This document shows positions 41,466-50,299 of a stretch of 64,000 bases of DNA, in pieces. The notes under the pieces were generated by a model that did no database searches, was not told the origin of the DNA, and saw nothing but the letters and a program-made list of their open reading frames with translations. This stretch comes from Massilia sp. PDC64 (lineage in GTDB: Bacteria > Pseudomonadota > Gammaproteobacteria > Burkholderiales > Burkholderiaceae_D), in the NCBI RefSeq assembly GCF_900101265.1, contig NZ_FMZS01000013.1, positions 124,001-188,000 on the forward strand, read 5' to 3'. Position 1 is the stretch's first letter, and every line of letters begins with the position of its first letter. The position numbers and the translations under genes are program-made.

Positions 41466-42677
41466 TCAGTCTTTCGTAAGAACGGTCAGCACCTCGTAGC
41501 AGGCGCCCATCGTGTGGTAGTCCACCTTGCCGGCCGGGCTCTTTTCGTCCGTGAGCTTTTCGTTCTTCGGGCCGAGGATGCGGTACCAGGCGCCGTGCTC
41601 GTGGTCGACGAAGTGTTCCCAGCTGTAGGCCCAGATGCGGTCGTACCAGTCCCAGTACGCTTGATCTCCCGTGCGCGCGCCGAGGAGGGCGGCGGCGGCG
41701 AGGCTTTCGGCCTGCACCCAGAAGTACTTGTCGGCGTCGCAGATTTCGTTTTCCGGACCGAAGCCGTAATAAATGCCGCCGTGCTGCGCATCCCATGCCT
41801 TGGTGAGCGCCGCGTCGAACAATTCCTTTGCGCGCGGCAGCAGCCAGTCGGACGGGCCGGCCATCTTGTCCTTGTGGCGTTCCATGATCAGGAGGAGCTT
41901 GGCCCATTCCGTCAGGTGGCCCGGCTGGTAGCCCCACGGGCGGAAGATGTTCGTCTTGTCGTCGCGGTTGTAGTCCGGGTCGACGGACCAGTCGCTGTTG
42001 TAGTGTTCCCAGACCAGGTTGCCGTACAGGGCGGCCTGGCGCACGGTGATGTTGTGCGCGAGCGTCTCGGCGCGCCACAGGTATTTCGTGTCGCCCGTCG
42101 CGTCGAACGCGGCCAGCATCGCTTCGCACGCATGCATGTTGGCGTTCTGGCCGCGGTACGGGTACAGCGTGGACCAGTCGCCGCTCGCTTCGTCCGCATA
42201 CAGGCCGTGCGCCGGTTCCCAGAAGCGGCGTTCCATCAGGTCGTACGTCTCGTCCAGCCAGGTGCGCGCCTCGTCGACGCCGGCCATGATGGCGTGGGCG
42301 TACGCGAGCAGCACGAAGGCGAGGCCGTAGCAGTGGTTTGTGTCGTCCGTGACCTTCTTGTCGCCATTGTTCCAGTCCAGCGTCCAGGCATAGCCGCCCG
42401 TCTCGGGGTTGCGGTGCGCGGAGCGCAGGAAGCGCAGGCCGTGCAGCACGCGTTCGCGGTCCGCCGGTTCCTGGAACTGGCGCCACGCCATCGAGAAGTT
42501 GAAGACAAAGCGGGTGCTGCTCACCAGGTGACGCGTGCGCGCGTCGTAGATCGTGCCGTCGTCCTTGTAGAAGTGATAGAAACCGCCGCTCGGGTCGACG
42601 CAGCGCGGGTCGTAGAACTGGCGGGTGTGGCGGATGTGCTGCAGCAGCGTCGAGCGGGAATGGAAATCGGGAAGCAT
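41466..42677 (-). CDS. AGE-family sugar epimerase/isomerase (probable D-mannose isomerase or 2-epimerase)
   Basis: A 403-residue (alpha/alpha)6-barrel enzyme of the N-acylglucosamine 2-epimerase family. Catalytic residues by analogy to YihS are Arg56, His254 (PGHLTEWAKLLL) and His388 (KVDYHTMGACYE). The YihS-type reaction interconverts mannose and fructose; relatives make glucose from mannose, or epimerise cellobiose. The kinase 1 nt downstream supports mannose to fructose. A related mannose epimerase accompanies the Cellvibrio mixtus galactomannan enzymes, as I recall. No GH130 phosphorylase is nearby, which argues against the mannobiose-epimerase route. Confidence 0.88.
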   Translation of the reverse strand: MLPDFHSRSTLLQHIRHTRQFYDPRCVDPSGGFYHFYKDDGTIYDARTRHLVSSTRFVFNFSMAWRQFQEPADRERVLHGLRFLRSAHRNPETGGYAWTLDWNNGDKKVTDDTNHCYGLAFVLLAYAHAIMAGVDEARTWLDETYDLMERRFWEPAHGLYADEASGDWSTLYPYRGQNANMHACEAMLAAFDATGDTKYLWRAETLAHNITVRQAALYGNLVWEHYNSDWSVDPDYNRDDKTNIFRPWGYQPGHLTEWAKLLLIMERHKDKMAGPSDWLLPRAKELFDAALTKAWDAQHGGIYYGFGPENEICDADKYFWVQAESLAAAALLGARTGDQAYWDWYDRIWAYSWEHFVDHEHGAWYRILGPKNEKLTDEKSPAGKVDYHTMGACYEVLTVLTKD

Positions 42678-42704
42678 GGTGGGTGTGGGTGGATAAAGGG
42701 TGAC

Positions 42705-43811
42705 TTACTTACGGATGCGGAAGTCTTCGCACACGGTGCTGGCGCGCACGACGAGTTCCACGGGCGCCACCTGTTCCATCGGCGGATCCTGCGGACCACG
42801 CAGCAGCAGCTCGACGCCCAGCGCGCCCAGCTCCTTCTTGTTGATGCGCAGCGTCGTCAGCGGGCGGTGGCCCAGCACGGCGCCGGGAATGTCGTCGAAG
42901 CCGACGATCGAGACATCGTGCGGCACCGTCTTGCCGGCCGCGAGGCAGGCGCGCATCGCGACGAGGGCGGCGGCGTCGTTGTAGCAGAACACGGCGTCGG
43001 GCGGGTGTGGCTGGTCGAGCAGCGATTGCATCGCCTCGTAGGCGCCCGTTTCGAGGTCGACGCCGTCCGGCAAACACGTCTCCAGGCGCGGGTCGGCGAG
43101 CATCCCGGCTTCGTACAAGGCCTGGCGGTAGCCGCGGTTGCGCTCGCGGATGCTGTAGTGGCCGAGCGAGCCGGAGATCATGGCGATGCGTTCGCGGCCC
43201 AGCGAAATCAGGTGTTTCGTGGCGAGGTAGCCGCCCATGTGGTTGTCCGGGTTGACGGAGCTGTAGCCGCGCAGCTTCATGTCGATGAGGACGAGGGGCT
43301 TGCCGCTGGCGCGCAGGGCGTTCAGGAGTTCGGGTTCGAAGAAGCCGGCGCACACGATGGCGTCCGGCGCGTGCATGCGCAGTTGTTCGGTCACGCCGTC
43401 GGCCGGGCCGACCGCCATGAACGACAGCACGATGCCCTGCTTGCGGCAGGCTTCCTCGGCGCCGTGCAGCACGGGCGAATAAAAGGGGCTGCTGGCCGCC
43501 GTATTGTGTTGTCGATGCAACAGGAATGTCAGGCGGCGGATGCGCTTGCGGCGCAGCTTGCAGAAGTCGTACCCGAGTTCGTGGGCTGCCGACAACACCA
43601 TCTGGCGCGTGCTTTCCGTGAGGCCGGGCTCGTTTTTCAGGGCGCGCGAGATCGTGCCGGCCGAGACGCCGGCATATTTGGCCAGATCGCGGATCGTGAC
43701 CGGTGCGGGGCTGTCGCCCGCCTGGGGGCGTGAGGTGACGGGATTCACGTTGTCTCCGATATCGTTGCTGTGCGCGCCTTGGGCGCCGCTCATTTGAATG
43801 GAGTCTTGCAT
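42705..43811 (-). CDS. LacI-family regulator of the mannose/mannan genes
   Basis: A 368-residue repressor. The first 36 residues are a disordered leader (MQDSIQMSGAQGAHSNDIGD...), and the helix-turn-helix follows at about 37-62 (VTIRDLAKYAGVSAGTISRAL). A sugar-binding domain is seen from RRLTFLLHRQHNTAASSPFY to the C-terminus. ATG 43811 has AAGGGAA before it; the frame is open further to 44018 but looks noncoding. It is the first gene of an operon with the AGE enzyme and kinase (27 nt gap) and is divergent from the MFS gene. Palindromic TTTAGT...ACTAAA boxes lie in that 255-bp region. Confidence 0.9.
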   Translation of the reverse strand: MQDSIQMSGAQGAHSNDIGDNVNPVTSRPQAGDSPAPVTIRDLAKYAGVSAGTISRALKNEPGLTESTRQMVLSAAHELGYDFCKLRRKRIRRLTFLLHRQHNTAASSPFYSPVLHGAEEACRKQGIVLSFMAVGPADGVTEQLRMHAPDAIVCAGFFEPELLNALRASGKPLVLIDMKLRGYSSVNPDNHMGGYLATKHLISLGRERIAMISGSLGHYSIRERNRGYRQALYEAGMLADPRLETCLPDGVDLETGAYEAMQSLLDQPHPPDAVFCYNDAAALVAMRACLAAGKTVPHDVSIVGFDDIPGAVLGHRPLTTLRINKKELGALGVELLLRGPQDPPMEQVAPVELVVRASTVCEDFRIRK

Positions 43812-43852
43812 ATGAAAATTCCCTTGGTCAAACGCGAAGATGCATTTACAGG

Positions 43853-43959
43853 GAAGTTTAGTCGGCTTTACTAAACAGCTGTTTGCCCGGTATATTCTCA
43901 TGTAAGAAACCGATTTCATAAGAGGGGAGGCCATGTTTAGTGGCACCTGACTAAACTTC
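43853..43959. promoter_or_regulatory. Candidate operator cluster between the second lacI gene and the MFS transporter
   Basis: Two TTTAGT...ACTAAA boxes are at 43857-43875 and 43936-43955. The outer arms GAAGTTTAGTC (43853-43863) and GACTAAACTTC (43949-43959) form a perfect 11-bp inverted repeat. Between them lies the 12-bp palindrome AAACAGCTGTTT (43873-43884). The layout fits repressor dimers on two sites controlling both divergent transcripts. Confidence 0.5.
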
Positions 43960-44066
43960 GCGCCGAATCGCAACCCCCGTTTGACCCCGTTACCCTGCTT
44001 CTGCAGAATCTTTTTCACTATAAAGCTACCGACTTGTTAGCGGTAACATCTCTAGGAGACTTATCC

Positions 44067-45335
44067 ATGGAACGCGCACCACAGGCTGCTGTCGAGCCTG
44101 CCAACCGGGCCCAGCCCAGCTACACCTTTCCCCTGACGGTCGTTACCGCACTGTTCTTCATGTGGGGTCTGCTGACGTCGCTGAACGACATCCTGATTCC
44201 CCACCTGAAATCGGTCTACAACCTGACGTACGTACAGGCGATGATGGTGAACCTGGCCTTCTTCAGCGGTTACTTCCTGCTGTCGATCCCGGCCGGCGCG
44301 CTGATCCGCCGCATCGGTTACAAAGCCGGCGCCGTCACCGGCCTGGCCGTGTGCGCCGTGGGCGCCGCGCTGTTCTATCCGGCTGCCACCAGCGTGTACG
44401 CGCTGTTCCTGTTCGCCCTGTTCGTGCTGGCCGCCGGCATCACGATCCTGCAGGTCGCCGCGAACCCGTACGTCACCGTGCTGGGTGCCCCGGCCACGGC
44501 GTCGAGCCGCCTGAACCTGACCCAGGCCTTCAACTCGCTGGGCACCGTCGTCGGGCCTCCGGTGGGAGGCATCCTGATCCTGTCGCACATGACGGAAGCG
44601 GCCGATCCGGCCAACATGTCGGCCGCCGAGCGTCTCGCGCAGGCGCAGGCCGTGCAGGGCCCGTACCTGGGCCTGGCCGCCACGCTGGCGATCCTGGCGA
44701 TCCTGTTCGCCGTCATCCGCCTGCCGATCATCCGCGACGAGGACGCCGGTCCCGCCAAAGGTTCGATCTTCAGCCAGAAGCGCCTGATGCTGGGCGTGGC
44801 CGCGATCTTCCTGTACGTCGGCGCCGAAGTGAGCATCGGCAGCTTCCTGATCAACTACATGGGCGACCCAAGCATCGCCGGCTTCACGGCCGAAACGGGC
44901 GCGAAATACGTCGCTTATTACTGGGGCGGCGCGATGGTGGGCCGTTTTATCGGTTCGGCCGTGATGCGCACGATCAGCCCGGGCAAGGTCCTCGCGTTCA
45001 ACGCCGCGGCGTGCATCGCGCTGCTGGTGGCGACCACCTTCGGCCACGGCCACTTCGCGATGTGGGCCGTGCTGCTGGTCGGCCTGTTCAACTCGATCAT
45101 GTTCCCGACCATCTTCAGCATGTCCGTGCATGAACTGGGCGCGCTGACGAGCCAGGGCTCCGGCCTGCTGGTGATGGCCATCGCCGGCGGCGCCGTCGTG
45201 CCGGTCATCCAGGCCCAGGCCGCGGACATGATCGGCCTGCAGACCTCCTTCCTGGTCCCGGCCGCGTGCTACGCCTTCATCCTGTACTTCGGCGCGAAAT
45301 ACGCCCGCATGTACGTGGACGTCAAGGCCGTCTGA
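44067..45335 (+). CDS. FucP/GluP-type sugar:H+ MFS transporter
   Basis: A 422-residue, 12-helix sugar permease of the FucP/glucose-galactose family. Typical segments are FFMWGLLTSLNDILIPHL in helix 1, MVNLAFFSGYFLLSIPAG in helix 2, LQVAANPYVTVLGAP in helix 4 and YYWGGAMVGRFIGS. Glucose, galactose or mannose released from galactoglucomannan would be suitable substrates. AGGAGA lies 8 nt before ATG 44067. It leads into the secreted glycosidases after a hairpin, and a closely similar paralogue lies at 60392-61684. Confidence 0.92.
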   Translation: MERAPQAAVEPANRAQPSYTFPLTVVTALFFMWGLLTSLNDILIPHLKSVYNLTYVQAMMVNLAFFSGYFLLSIPAGALIRRIGYKAGAVTGLAVCAVGAALFYPAATSVYALFLFALFVLAAGITILQVAANPYVTVLGAPATASSRLNLTQAFNSLGTVVGPPVGGILILSHMTEAADPANMSAAERLAQAQAVQGPYLGLAATLAILAILFAVIRLPIIRDEDAGPAKGSIFSQKRLMLGVAAIFLYVGAEVSIGSFLINYMGDPSIAGFTAETGAKYVAYYWGGAMVGRFIGSAVMRTISPGKVLAFNAAACIALLVATTFGHGHFAMWAVLLVGLFNSIMFPTIFSMSVHELGALTSQGSGLLVMAIAGGAVVPVIQAQAADMIGLQTSFLVPAACYAFILYFGAKYARMYVDVKAV

Positions 45336-45351
45336 CCGCCTGATCCGAATT

Positions 45352-45381
45352 GCCGCCGCGTGGTCCTCACGTGGCGGCTTT
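45352..45381 (+). terminator. Hairpin terminator after the MFS gene
   Basis: An 11-bp stem (45352-45362 with 45368-45378, one G-T pair, arms GCCGCCGCGTG/CACGTGGCGGC) has a 5-nt loop and is followed by TTT. It begins 16 nt past the MFS stop and may be leaky. GH3 would then need read-through or its own promoter in the 46 nt that remain before its start, where TATAAC near 45396 is the only -10-like element I see. Confidence 0.6.
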
Positions 45382-45427
45382 GCTTCGCATACCTATAACG
45401 ATCCGTATCCTAAGAGAGCCTCGTCCC

Positions 45428-47668
45428 ATGCGTCTGAATCAACTGACCCTCGTTGCCGCCCTGGCTGCCGCCTTCCCCCTGTCCTCCTTCGCCGCCGACG
45501 CACCCGCCGCGCCGGCACAGAAACCGTGGCTGGACCGTTCCCTGAGTGCCGACAAGCGCGCCGAACTCGCCGTCAAGGCCATGACCCGCGAAGAAAAACT
45601 GCGTTGGGTGTTCGGCTACTTCGGCACCGCATTCGCCCCGAAGGGCACCACGCCGCCGAAGGGCGCGATCCCGTTCTCGGCCGGCTTCGTGCCGGGTAAC
45701 CCGCGCCTCGGCCTGCCCGACCTGCTGGAAACGGACGCGGGCCTCGGCGTCGCCACCCAGGCCACGCCGACCCCGCGCGAGCGCACGCAGCTGCCGTCGG
45801 GCCTCGCCACCGCGTCGACGTGGGATCCGCAGATGGCCTATGCCGGCGGCGCGATGATCGGCTCGGAAGCACGCCTGTCCGGCTTCAACGTGATGCTGGC
45901 CGGCGGCGTGAACCTGATGCGCGATCCGCGCAACGGCCGCAACTTCGAATACGCGGGTGAAGACCCGCTGCTGGCCGGCACGATGGTCGGCCACGCCGTC
46001 AAGGGCATCGAATCGAACCACGTGATCTCGACCGTCAAGCACTACGCGCTGAACGACCAGGAGACGGGGCGCAACGAACACGACGTCCGCATCGACAAGG
46101 CCGCGGCCCGCATGTCCGACCTGCTCGCGATGCAGCTGGCGCTGGAGCAGTCGGACGCCGGTTCCGTCATGTGCTCGTACAACCGCGTGTTCGGCACCTA
46201 TGCGTGCGAGAACGACTACCTGCTGAACGAAGTGCTGAAGAAGGACTGGGGCTTCAAGGGCTACGTGATGTCCGACTGGGGCGCCACGCACAGCACCGTG
46301 CAGGCCGCGAACAATGGCCTGGACCGCCAGTCGGGCCAGGAATTCGACAAGTCGCCGTACTTCGGCGGCGCGCTGGAAGAAGCCGTCAAGAACGGCTACG
46401 TGTCGGAAGCGCGCCTGGACGACATGGCCACGCGCATCGTGCGCGCCATGTTCGCCAAGGGCGTCGTCGACAATCCGGTCCAGCAGGGCGGCAACATCGA
46501 CTTCGCGAAGAACGGCGCCGTCAGCCGCGCGACCGCGGAAGAGGGCATCGTCCTGCTGAAGAACGACAACCGCGTGCTGCCGCTGGCCAAGGACGTGAAG
46601 ACCATCGCCATCATCGGCGGCCATGCCGACGTGGGCGTGCTGTCGGGCGGCGGTTCGTCGCAGGTGTACCCGGTCGGCGGCAATGCCGTGCCGGGCCTGG
46701 AGCCGAAAGTCTGGCCGGGTCCGGTCGTGTACCACCCGTCGTCGCCGCTGCGCGCCATCAAGGCGCTGGCACCGAACGCGAAGGTCGTGTACGACGACGG
46801 CACCGACCCGGCCCGTGCCGCACGCGTGGCCGCCCAGGCCGACGTCGCGCTCGTGTTCGCGACGCAGTGGGTCGGCGAGGCGAACGACGCAACGTCGCTG
46901 GCACTGCCGGACAACCAGGACACCCTGATCGACAACGTGGCCGGCGCCAATCCGCGCACCGTCGTCGTGCTGGAGACGGGCGGCCCGGTCGCCATGCCGT
47001 GGGTGTCGAAAACCCCGGCCGTGCTGGAAGCGTGGTATCCGGGCACCAGCGGCGGCGAGGCGATCGCACGCGTGCTGTTCGGCGCCGTGAACCCGTCCGG
47101 CCACCTGCCGGCCACGTTCCCGGTCTCCGAGCAGCAGCTGCCGCGTCCGAAGCTGGACGGCGATCCGAAACAGCCGGAGCAGCGCTTCACCGTCGACTAC
47201 ACGAAGGAAGGCGCGGCCGTCGGCTATAAATGGTTCGACCAGAAGGGCCTGACCCCGCTGTTCCCGTTCGGCCACGGCCTGTCGTACACGACGTTCTCGT
47301 ACTCGGGTCTCGCGAGCCAGGTCAAGGACGGCCGCCTGCACGTGCGCTTCAAGGTCACGAACACGGGCAACGTCGCCGGCAAGGATGTGCCGCAGGTGTA
47401 CGTGTCGCCGCTCGCGGCCAAGTGGGAAGCGCCGAAGCGCCTGGCCGCCTGGGACAAGGTCGCCCTGCAGCCGGGCGAGTCGAAGGAAGTCGATGTCGTC
47501 GTCGAGCCGCGCATCCTCGGCATGTTCGACGAGAAGAGCAAGACCTGGCGTATCGCCAAGGGCAAGTACAAGCTCGTGCTGGCCGAAGACGCCGCCGGCA
47601 AGAACGCGACGAGCGTGACGGTCGACCTGCCGGCGTCCACCTTGGACGTGCGCGGCCGCCAGCGCTAA
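45428..47668 (+). CDS. Exported GH3 beta-glycosidase
   Basis: A 746-residue glycoside hydrolase family 3 enzyme with a signal peptide (MRLNQLTLVAALAAAFPLSSFA). TIM-barrel domain with Lys205/His206 (STVKHYALND) and nucleophile Asp283 (VMSDWGATH). The alpha/beta sandwich domain starts at about 350 (TAEEGIVLLKNDNRVLPL), and the C-terminal FnIII-like domain at about 625 (FKVTNTGNVAGKDVPQVYV). GH3 enzymes of this form are usually beta-glucosidases. In this cluster it may release glucose from glucomannan oligomers or show beta-mannosidase side activity. Confidence 0.92.
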   Translation: MRLNQLTLVAALAAAFPLSSFAADAPAAPAQKPWLDRSLSADKRAELAVKAMTREEKLRWVFGYFGTAFAPKGTTPPKGAIPFSAGFVPGNPRLGLPDLLETDAGLGVATQATPTPRERTQLPSGLATASTWDPQMAYAGGAMIGSEARLSGFNVMLAGGVNLMRDPRNGRNFEYAGEDPLLAGTMVGHAVKGIESNHVISTVKHYALNDQETGRNEHDVRIDKAAARMSDLLAMQLALEQSDAGSVMCSYNRVFGTYACENDYLLNEVLKKDWGFKGYVMSDWGATHSTVQAANNGLDRQSGQEFDKSPYFGGALEEAVKNGYVSEARLDDMATRIVRAMFAKGVVDNPVQQGGNIDFAKNGAVSRATAEEGIVLLKNDNRVLPLAKDVKTIAIIGGHADVGVLSGGGSSQVYPVGGNAVPGLEPKVWPGPVVYHPSSPLRAIKALAPNAKVVYDDGTDPARAARVAAQADVALVFATQWVGEANDATSLALPDNQDTLIDNVAGANPRTVVVLETGGPVAMPWVSKTPAVLEAWYPGTSGGEAIARVLFGAVNPSGHLPATFPVSEQQLPRPKLDGDPKQPEQRFTVDYTKEGAAVGYKWFDQKGLTPLFPFGHGLSYTTFSYSGLASQVKDGRLHVRFKVTNTGNVAGKDVPQVYVSPLAAKWEAPKRLAAWDKVALQPGESKEVDVVVEPRILGMFDEKSKTWRIAKGKYKLVLAEDAAGKNATSVTVDLPASTLDVRGRQR

Positions 47669-47681
47669 GTATTACCCCCCT

Positions 47682-47705
47682 GCCGCCCACCGCCCGGTGG
47701 GCGGC
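47682..47705 (+). other. Strong hairpin between the GH3 and GH5 genes
   Basis: An 11-bp arm GCCGCCCACCG (47682-47692) and its complement (47695-47705) have only 2 nt between, so the closing base pairs will open. No T-run follows, so mRNA protection or partial termination is more likely than a full stop. Confidence 0.5.
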
Positions 47706-47756
47706 GCATGATCCAACATAACGACGTTCCCCAAGGAGCGCGAGGAGACTACGACC

Positions 47757-49085
47757 ATGCAACGCAAGTTCGGCAACATCGTCCTGGCCGCCACCCTGCT
47801 GATGGCAGGTGCGGTAGGCGTGGCACAAGCGGCGGACACCAACGGCTTCGTGGCCGTCAAGGACAGCCATTTCGAACGCAACGGCCAGCGCTACATGATC
47901 GCCGGTGCAAACTTCTGGTATGGCGGCTACCTTGGCGCACCGACGGGCGTGGGCCAGCGGGCCCGCCTCGTCAAGGAGCTGGACCGCATGAAGGCGCTCG
48001 GCATCAACAACGTGCGCGTGCTGGCCGTGTCGGAAAAGACGGCGATGAAAAGCGCCGTCAGCCCCGCCACGACGAGCGCGCCCGGTCAGTACGACGAGCA
48101 GCTGCTGCAAGGCCTGGACTTCATGATGGCCGAACTTGCCAAGCGTGACATGACGGCCGTGCTCTACCTGAATAATTTCTGGCAGTGGTCCGGCGGGATG
48201 ACCCAGTACCTGAACTGGTTCACCGGCTCGCCCGCGCACGATCCCAACGTGAGCAAGGACTACGAACGCTACATGGCCGAAAACGCGACGTTCTACACGA
48301 ACGCCCGCGCCCAGGCCGAATACCGCAACGTGATCGCGAAGATCGTCAACCGCACCAACACGGTGACGAAGAAGGCGTACCGCGACGATCCGACGATCCT
48401 GTCGTGGCAGCTCGCGAACGAGCCGCGCCCCGGCAACAGCAAATCCACGCCGCAGGAAAAGGCGACGTACGTGAAGTGGATCGCCGATACGGCCCACTAC
48501 ATCCGCTCGCTCGACTCCCACCATATGGTCAGCACGGGCAGCGAAGGCCTGGCCGGTTCCGCGCAGGATGCGCAGCTGTACCTGGATGCGCACCGCACGC
48601 CGGACATCGCCTACCTGACGTACCACCTGTGGCCGACGAACTGGGGCTGGTTCGATCCGAAGAAGCCCGACGCCACGTGGAACGGCATGATGGAGAAGGC
48701 CAGCCACTACCTGAACGTGCACGTCGACTATGCGAAGCAGTTGGGCAAGCCGATCGTGCTGGAGGAGTTCGGCCTGAACCGCGACGGCGGCTCGTTCGAC
48801 ATCAAGGCCTCGACGAAGGTGCGCGACCGCTTCTACAACGAAGTCTTCACCACCTTGGAGAAGCGCGCGGCAGCGGGCGATCCGGTCGCCGGCTGGAACT
48901 TCTGGGCGTGGGGCGGTGCGGGGCGTGCGGCCAATGCGGATTACTGGTGGAAGCCGGGTAACGATTTCGTCGGCGATCCGCCGCAGGAAGAGCAGGGCCT
49001 TTATTCCGTGTTCGACAGCGATGCCAGCTCGCTCAAGTTGATCGCGGACCACGATAAACGCCTGAAGACGATTGGAGCAAAATAG
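47757..49085 (+). CDS. Exported GH5 mannan-active hydrolase (mannanase or exo-mannosidase)
   Basis: A 442-residue GH5 enzyme with a signal peptide (MQRKFGNIVLAATLLMAGAVGVAQA). The (beta/alpha)8 barrel includes FVAVKDSHFERNGQRYMIAG and ANFWYGGYLG, typical of mannan-active subfamily 7. The acid/base is Glu222 (SWQLANEPRP) and the nucleophile Glu337 (IVLEEFGLNRDGG). Both endo-mannanases and exo-mannosidases (such as Cellvibrio Man5A) fall here; sequence alone does not decide. It is coupled to the alpha-galactosidase (1-nt overlap), which supports galactomannan as substrate. Confidence 0.88.
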   Translation: MQRKFGNIVLAATLLMAGAVGVAQAADTNGFVAVKDSHFERNGQRYMIAGANFWYGGYLGAPTGVGQRARLVKELDRMKALGINNVRVLAVSEKTAMKSAVSPATTSAPGQYDEQLLQGLDFMMAELAKRDMTAVLYLNNFWQWSGGMTQYLNWFTGSPAHDPNVSKDYERYMAENATFYTNARAQAEYRNVIAKIVNRTNTVTKKAYRDDPTILSWQLANEPRPGNSKSTPQEKATYVKWIADTAHYIRSLDSHHMVSTGSEGLAGSAQDAQLYLDAHRTPDIAYLTYHLWPTNWGWFDPKKPDATWNGMMEKASHYLNVHVDYAKQLGKPIVLEEFGLNRDGGSFDIKASTKVRDRFYNEVFTTLEKRAAAGDPVAGWNFWAWGGAGRAANADYWWKPGNDFVGDPPQEEQGLYSVFDSDASSLKLIADHDKRLKTIGAK

Positions 49086-50299
49086 TGAATCGTAGTGTCT
49101 CCCTGATCCTTGCCGCCGCCATCGCGGCGTCCCCGGCCGCGGCCTGGGCGCAGAAATTCGACGGCCTCGCGGCCACGCCGCAGATGGGTTGGAACAGCTG
49201 GAATAAATTCGCCTGCGACATCGATGAAAAACTGATCCGCGAGACGGCGGACGCGATGGTGAAACTGGGGCTGAAGGACGCGGGCTACCAGTACATCAAC
49301 ATCGACGACTGCTGGCATGGCGCGCGCGACGAGAACGGCAACATCCAGGCGGACCCGCAGCGCTTCCCGTCCGGGATGAAGGCCTTGTCCGACTACGTGC
49401 ATGCGCGCGGCCTCAAGCTGGGCATCTATTCGGACGCCGGCGACAAGACGTGCGGCGGCCGTCCCGGCAGCCGCGGCCACGAATACCAGGATGCGAAGAC
49501 GTACGCCGCCTGGGGCATCGACTACCTGAAATACGACTGGTGCGAGACCAAGGGCCTGAGCGCCGTCGGCGCATACACGACGATGCGCGACGCGATCCGC
49601 GCGGCCAACCGCCCGATCCTGTTCAGCATTTGCGAATGGGGCGACAACAAGCCGTGGGAATGGGCGGCCGACGTCGGCCACTCGTGGCGCACCACGGGCG
49701 ACATCTACCCGTGCTGGGATTGCGAAAAGAGCGCCGGCTCGTGGTCCGCATGGGGCGTGATGCGCATCCTCGACATGCAGGCAGGCCTGCGCAAGTACGC
49801 GGGTCCGGGTCACTGGAACGACATGGACATGCTGGAAGTCGGCATGGGCATGACGGAAGACGAGGACCGCGCGCATTTCTCGATCTGGGCCATGATGAAC
49901 TCGCCGCTCATCCTCGGCAACGACCTGCGTTCGATGCCGGACTCGGTCAAGAAGATCATCGGCCGGCGCGAAGTCATCGCCCTCAACCAGGACCCGCTGG
50001 GCGTGCCGGCGCTGCGCTTCTGGAAGCAGGGCCAGGTCGAACTGTGGGCCAAGCCGCTCGCGGGCGACGAGTGGGCGTTCATGGTGCTGAACCGCGGCGA
50101 GTCTGCGCTGCCGCTGCGCTATGACTGGAAGCAGAACGCCATCGCCGACGACCTCTCCAAGCGCGAAGTCGACTTCAAGAAGGCCACCTGGCACTGGACG
50201 GATGCGTGGACCGGCAAGACGGGCGACACGAGCAAACGTCTCGAGGCGACCGTGCCGTCGCACGGCGTGCTGCTGCTGCGCCTGAAGAAGGGAGCATGA
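49085..50299 (+). CDS. Exported GH27 alpha-galactosidase
   Basis: A 404-residue retaining alpha-galactosidase removing galactose side groups from galactomannan. Signal peptide MNRSVSLILAAAIAASPAAAWA. The barrel motifs are TPQMGWNSWNKFACDI and YINIDDCWHG, nucleophile Asp151 (IDYLKYDWCE), acid/base Asp206 (SWRTTGDIYPCW, by analogy with human alpha-galactosidase) and substrate Asp248 (GHWNDMDMLEVG). Starts at GTG 49085, which overlaps the GH5 stop, with TTGGAG about 9 nt before. The C-terminal beta domain begins near residue 320. Its stop overlaps the next gene. Confidence 0.95.
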   Translation: MNRSVSLILAAAIAASPAAAWAQKFDGLAATPQMGWNSWNKFACDIDEKLIRETADAMVKLGLKDAGYQYINIDDCWHGARDENGNIQADPQRFPSGMKALSDYVHARGLKLGIYSDAGDKTCGGRPGSRGHEYQDAKTYAAWGIDYLKYDWCETKGLSAVGAYTTMRDAIRAANRPILFSICEWGDNKPWEWAADVGHSWRTTGDIYPCWDCEKSAGSWSAWGVMRILDMQAGLRKYAGPGHWNDMDMLEVGMGMTEDEDRAHFSIWAMMNSPLILGNDLRSMPDSVKKIIGRREVIALNQDPLGVPALRFWKQGQVELWAKPLAGDEWAFMVLNRGESALPLRYDWKQNAIADDLSKREVDFKKATWHWTDAWTGKTGDTSKRLEATVPSHGVLLLRLKKGA

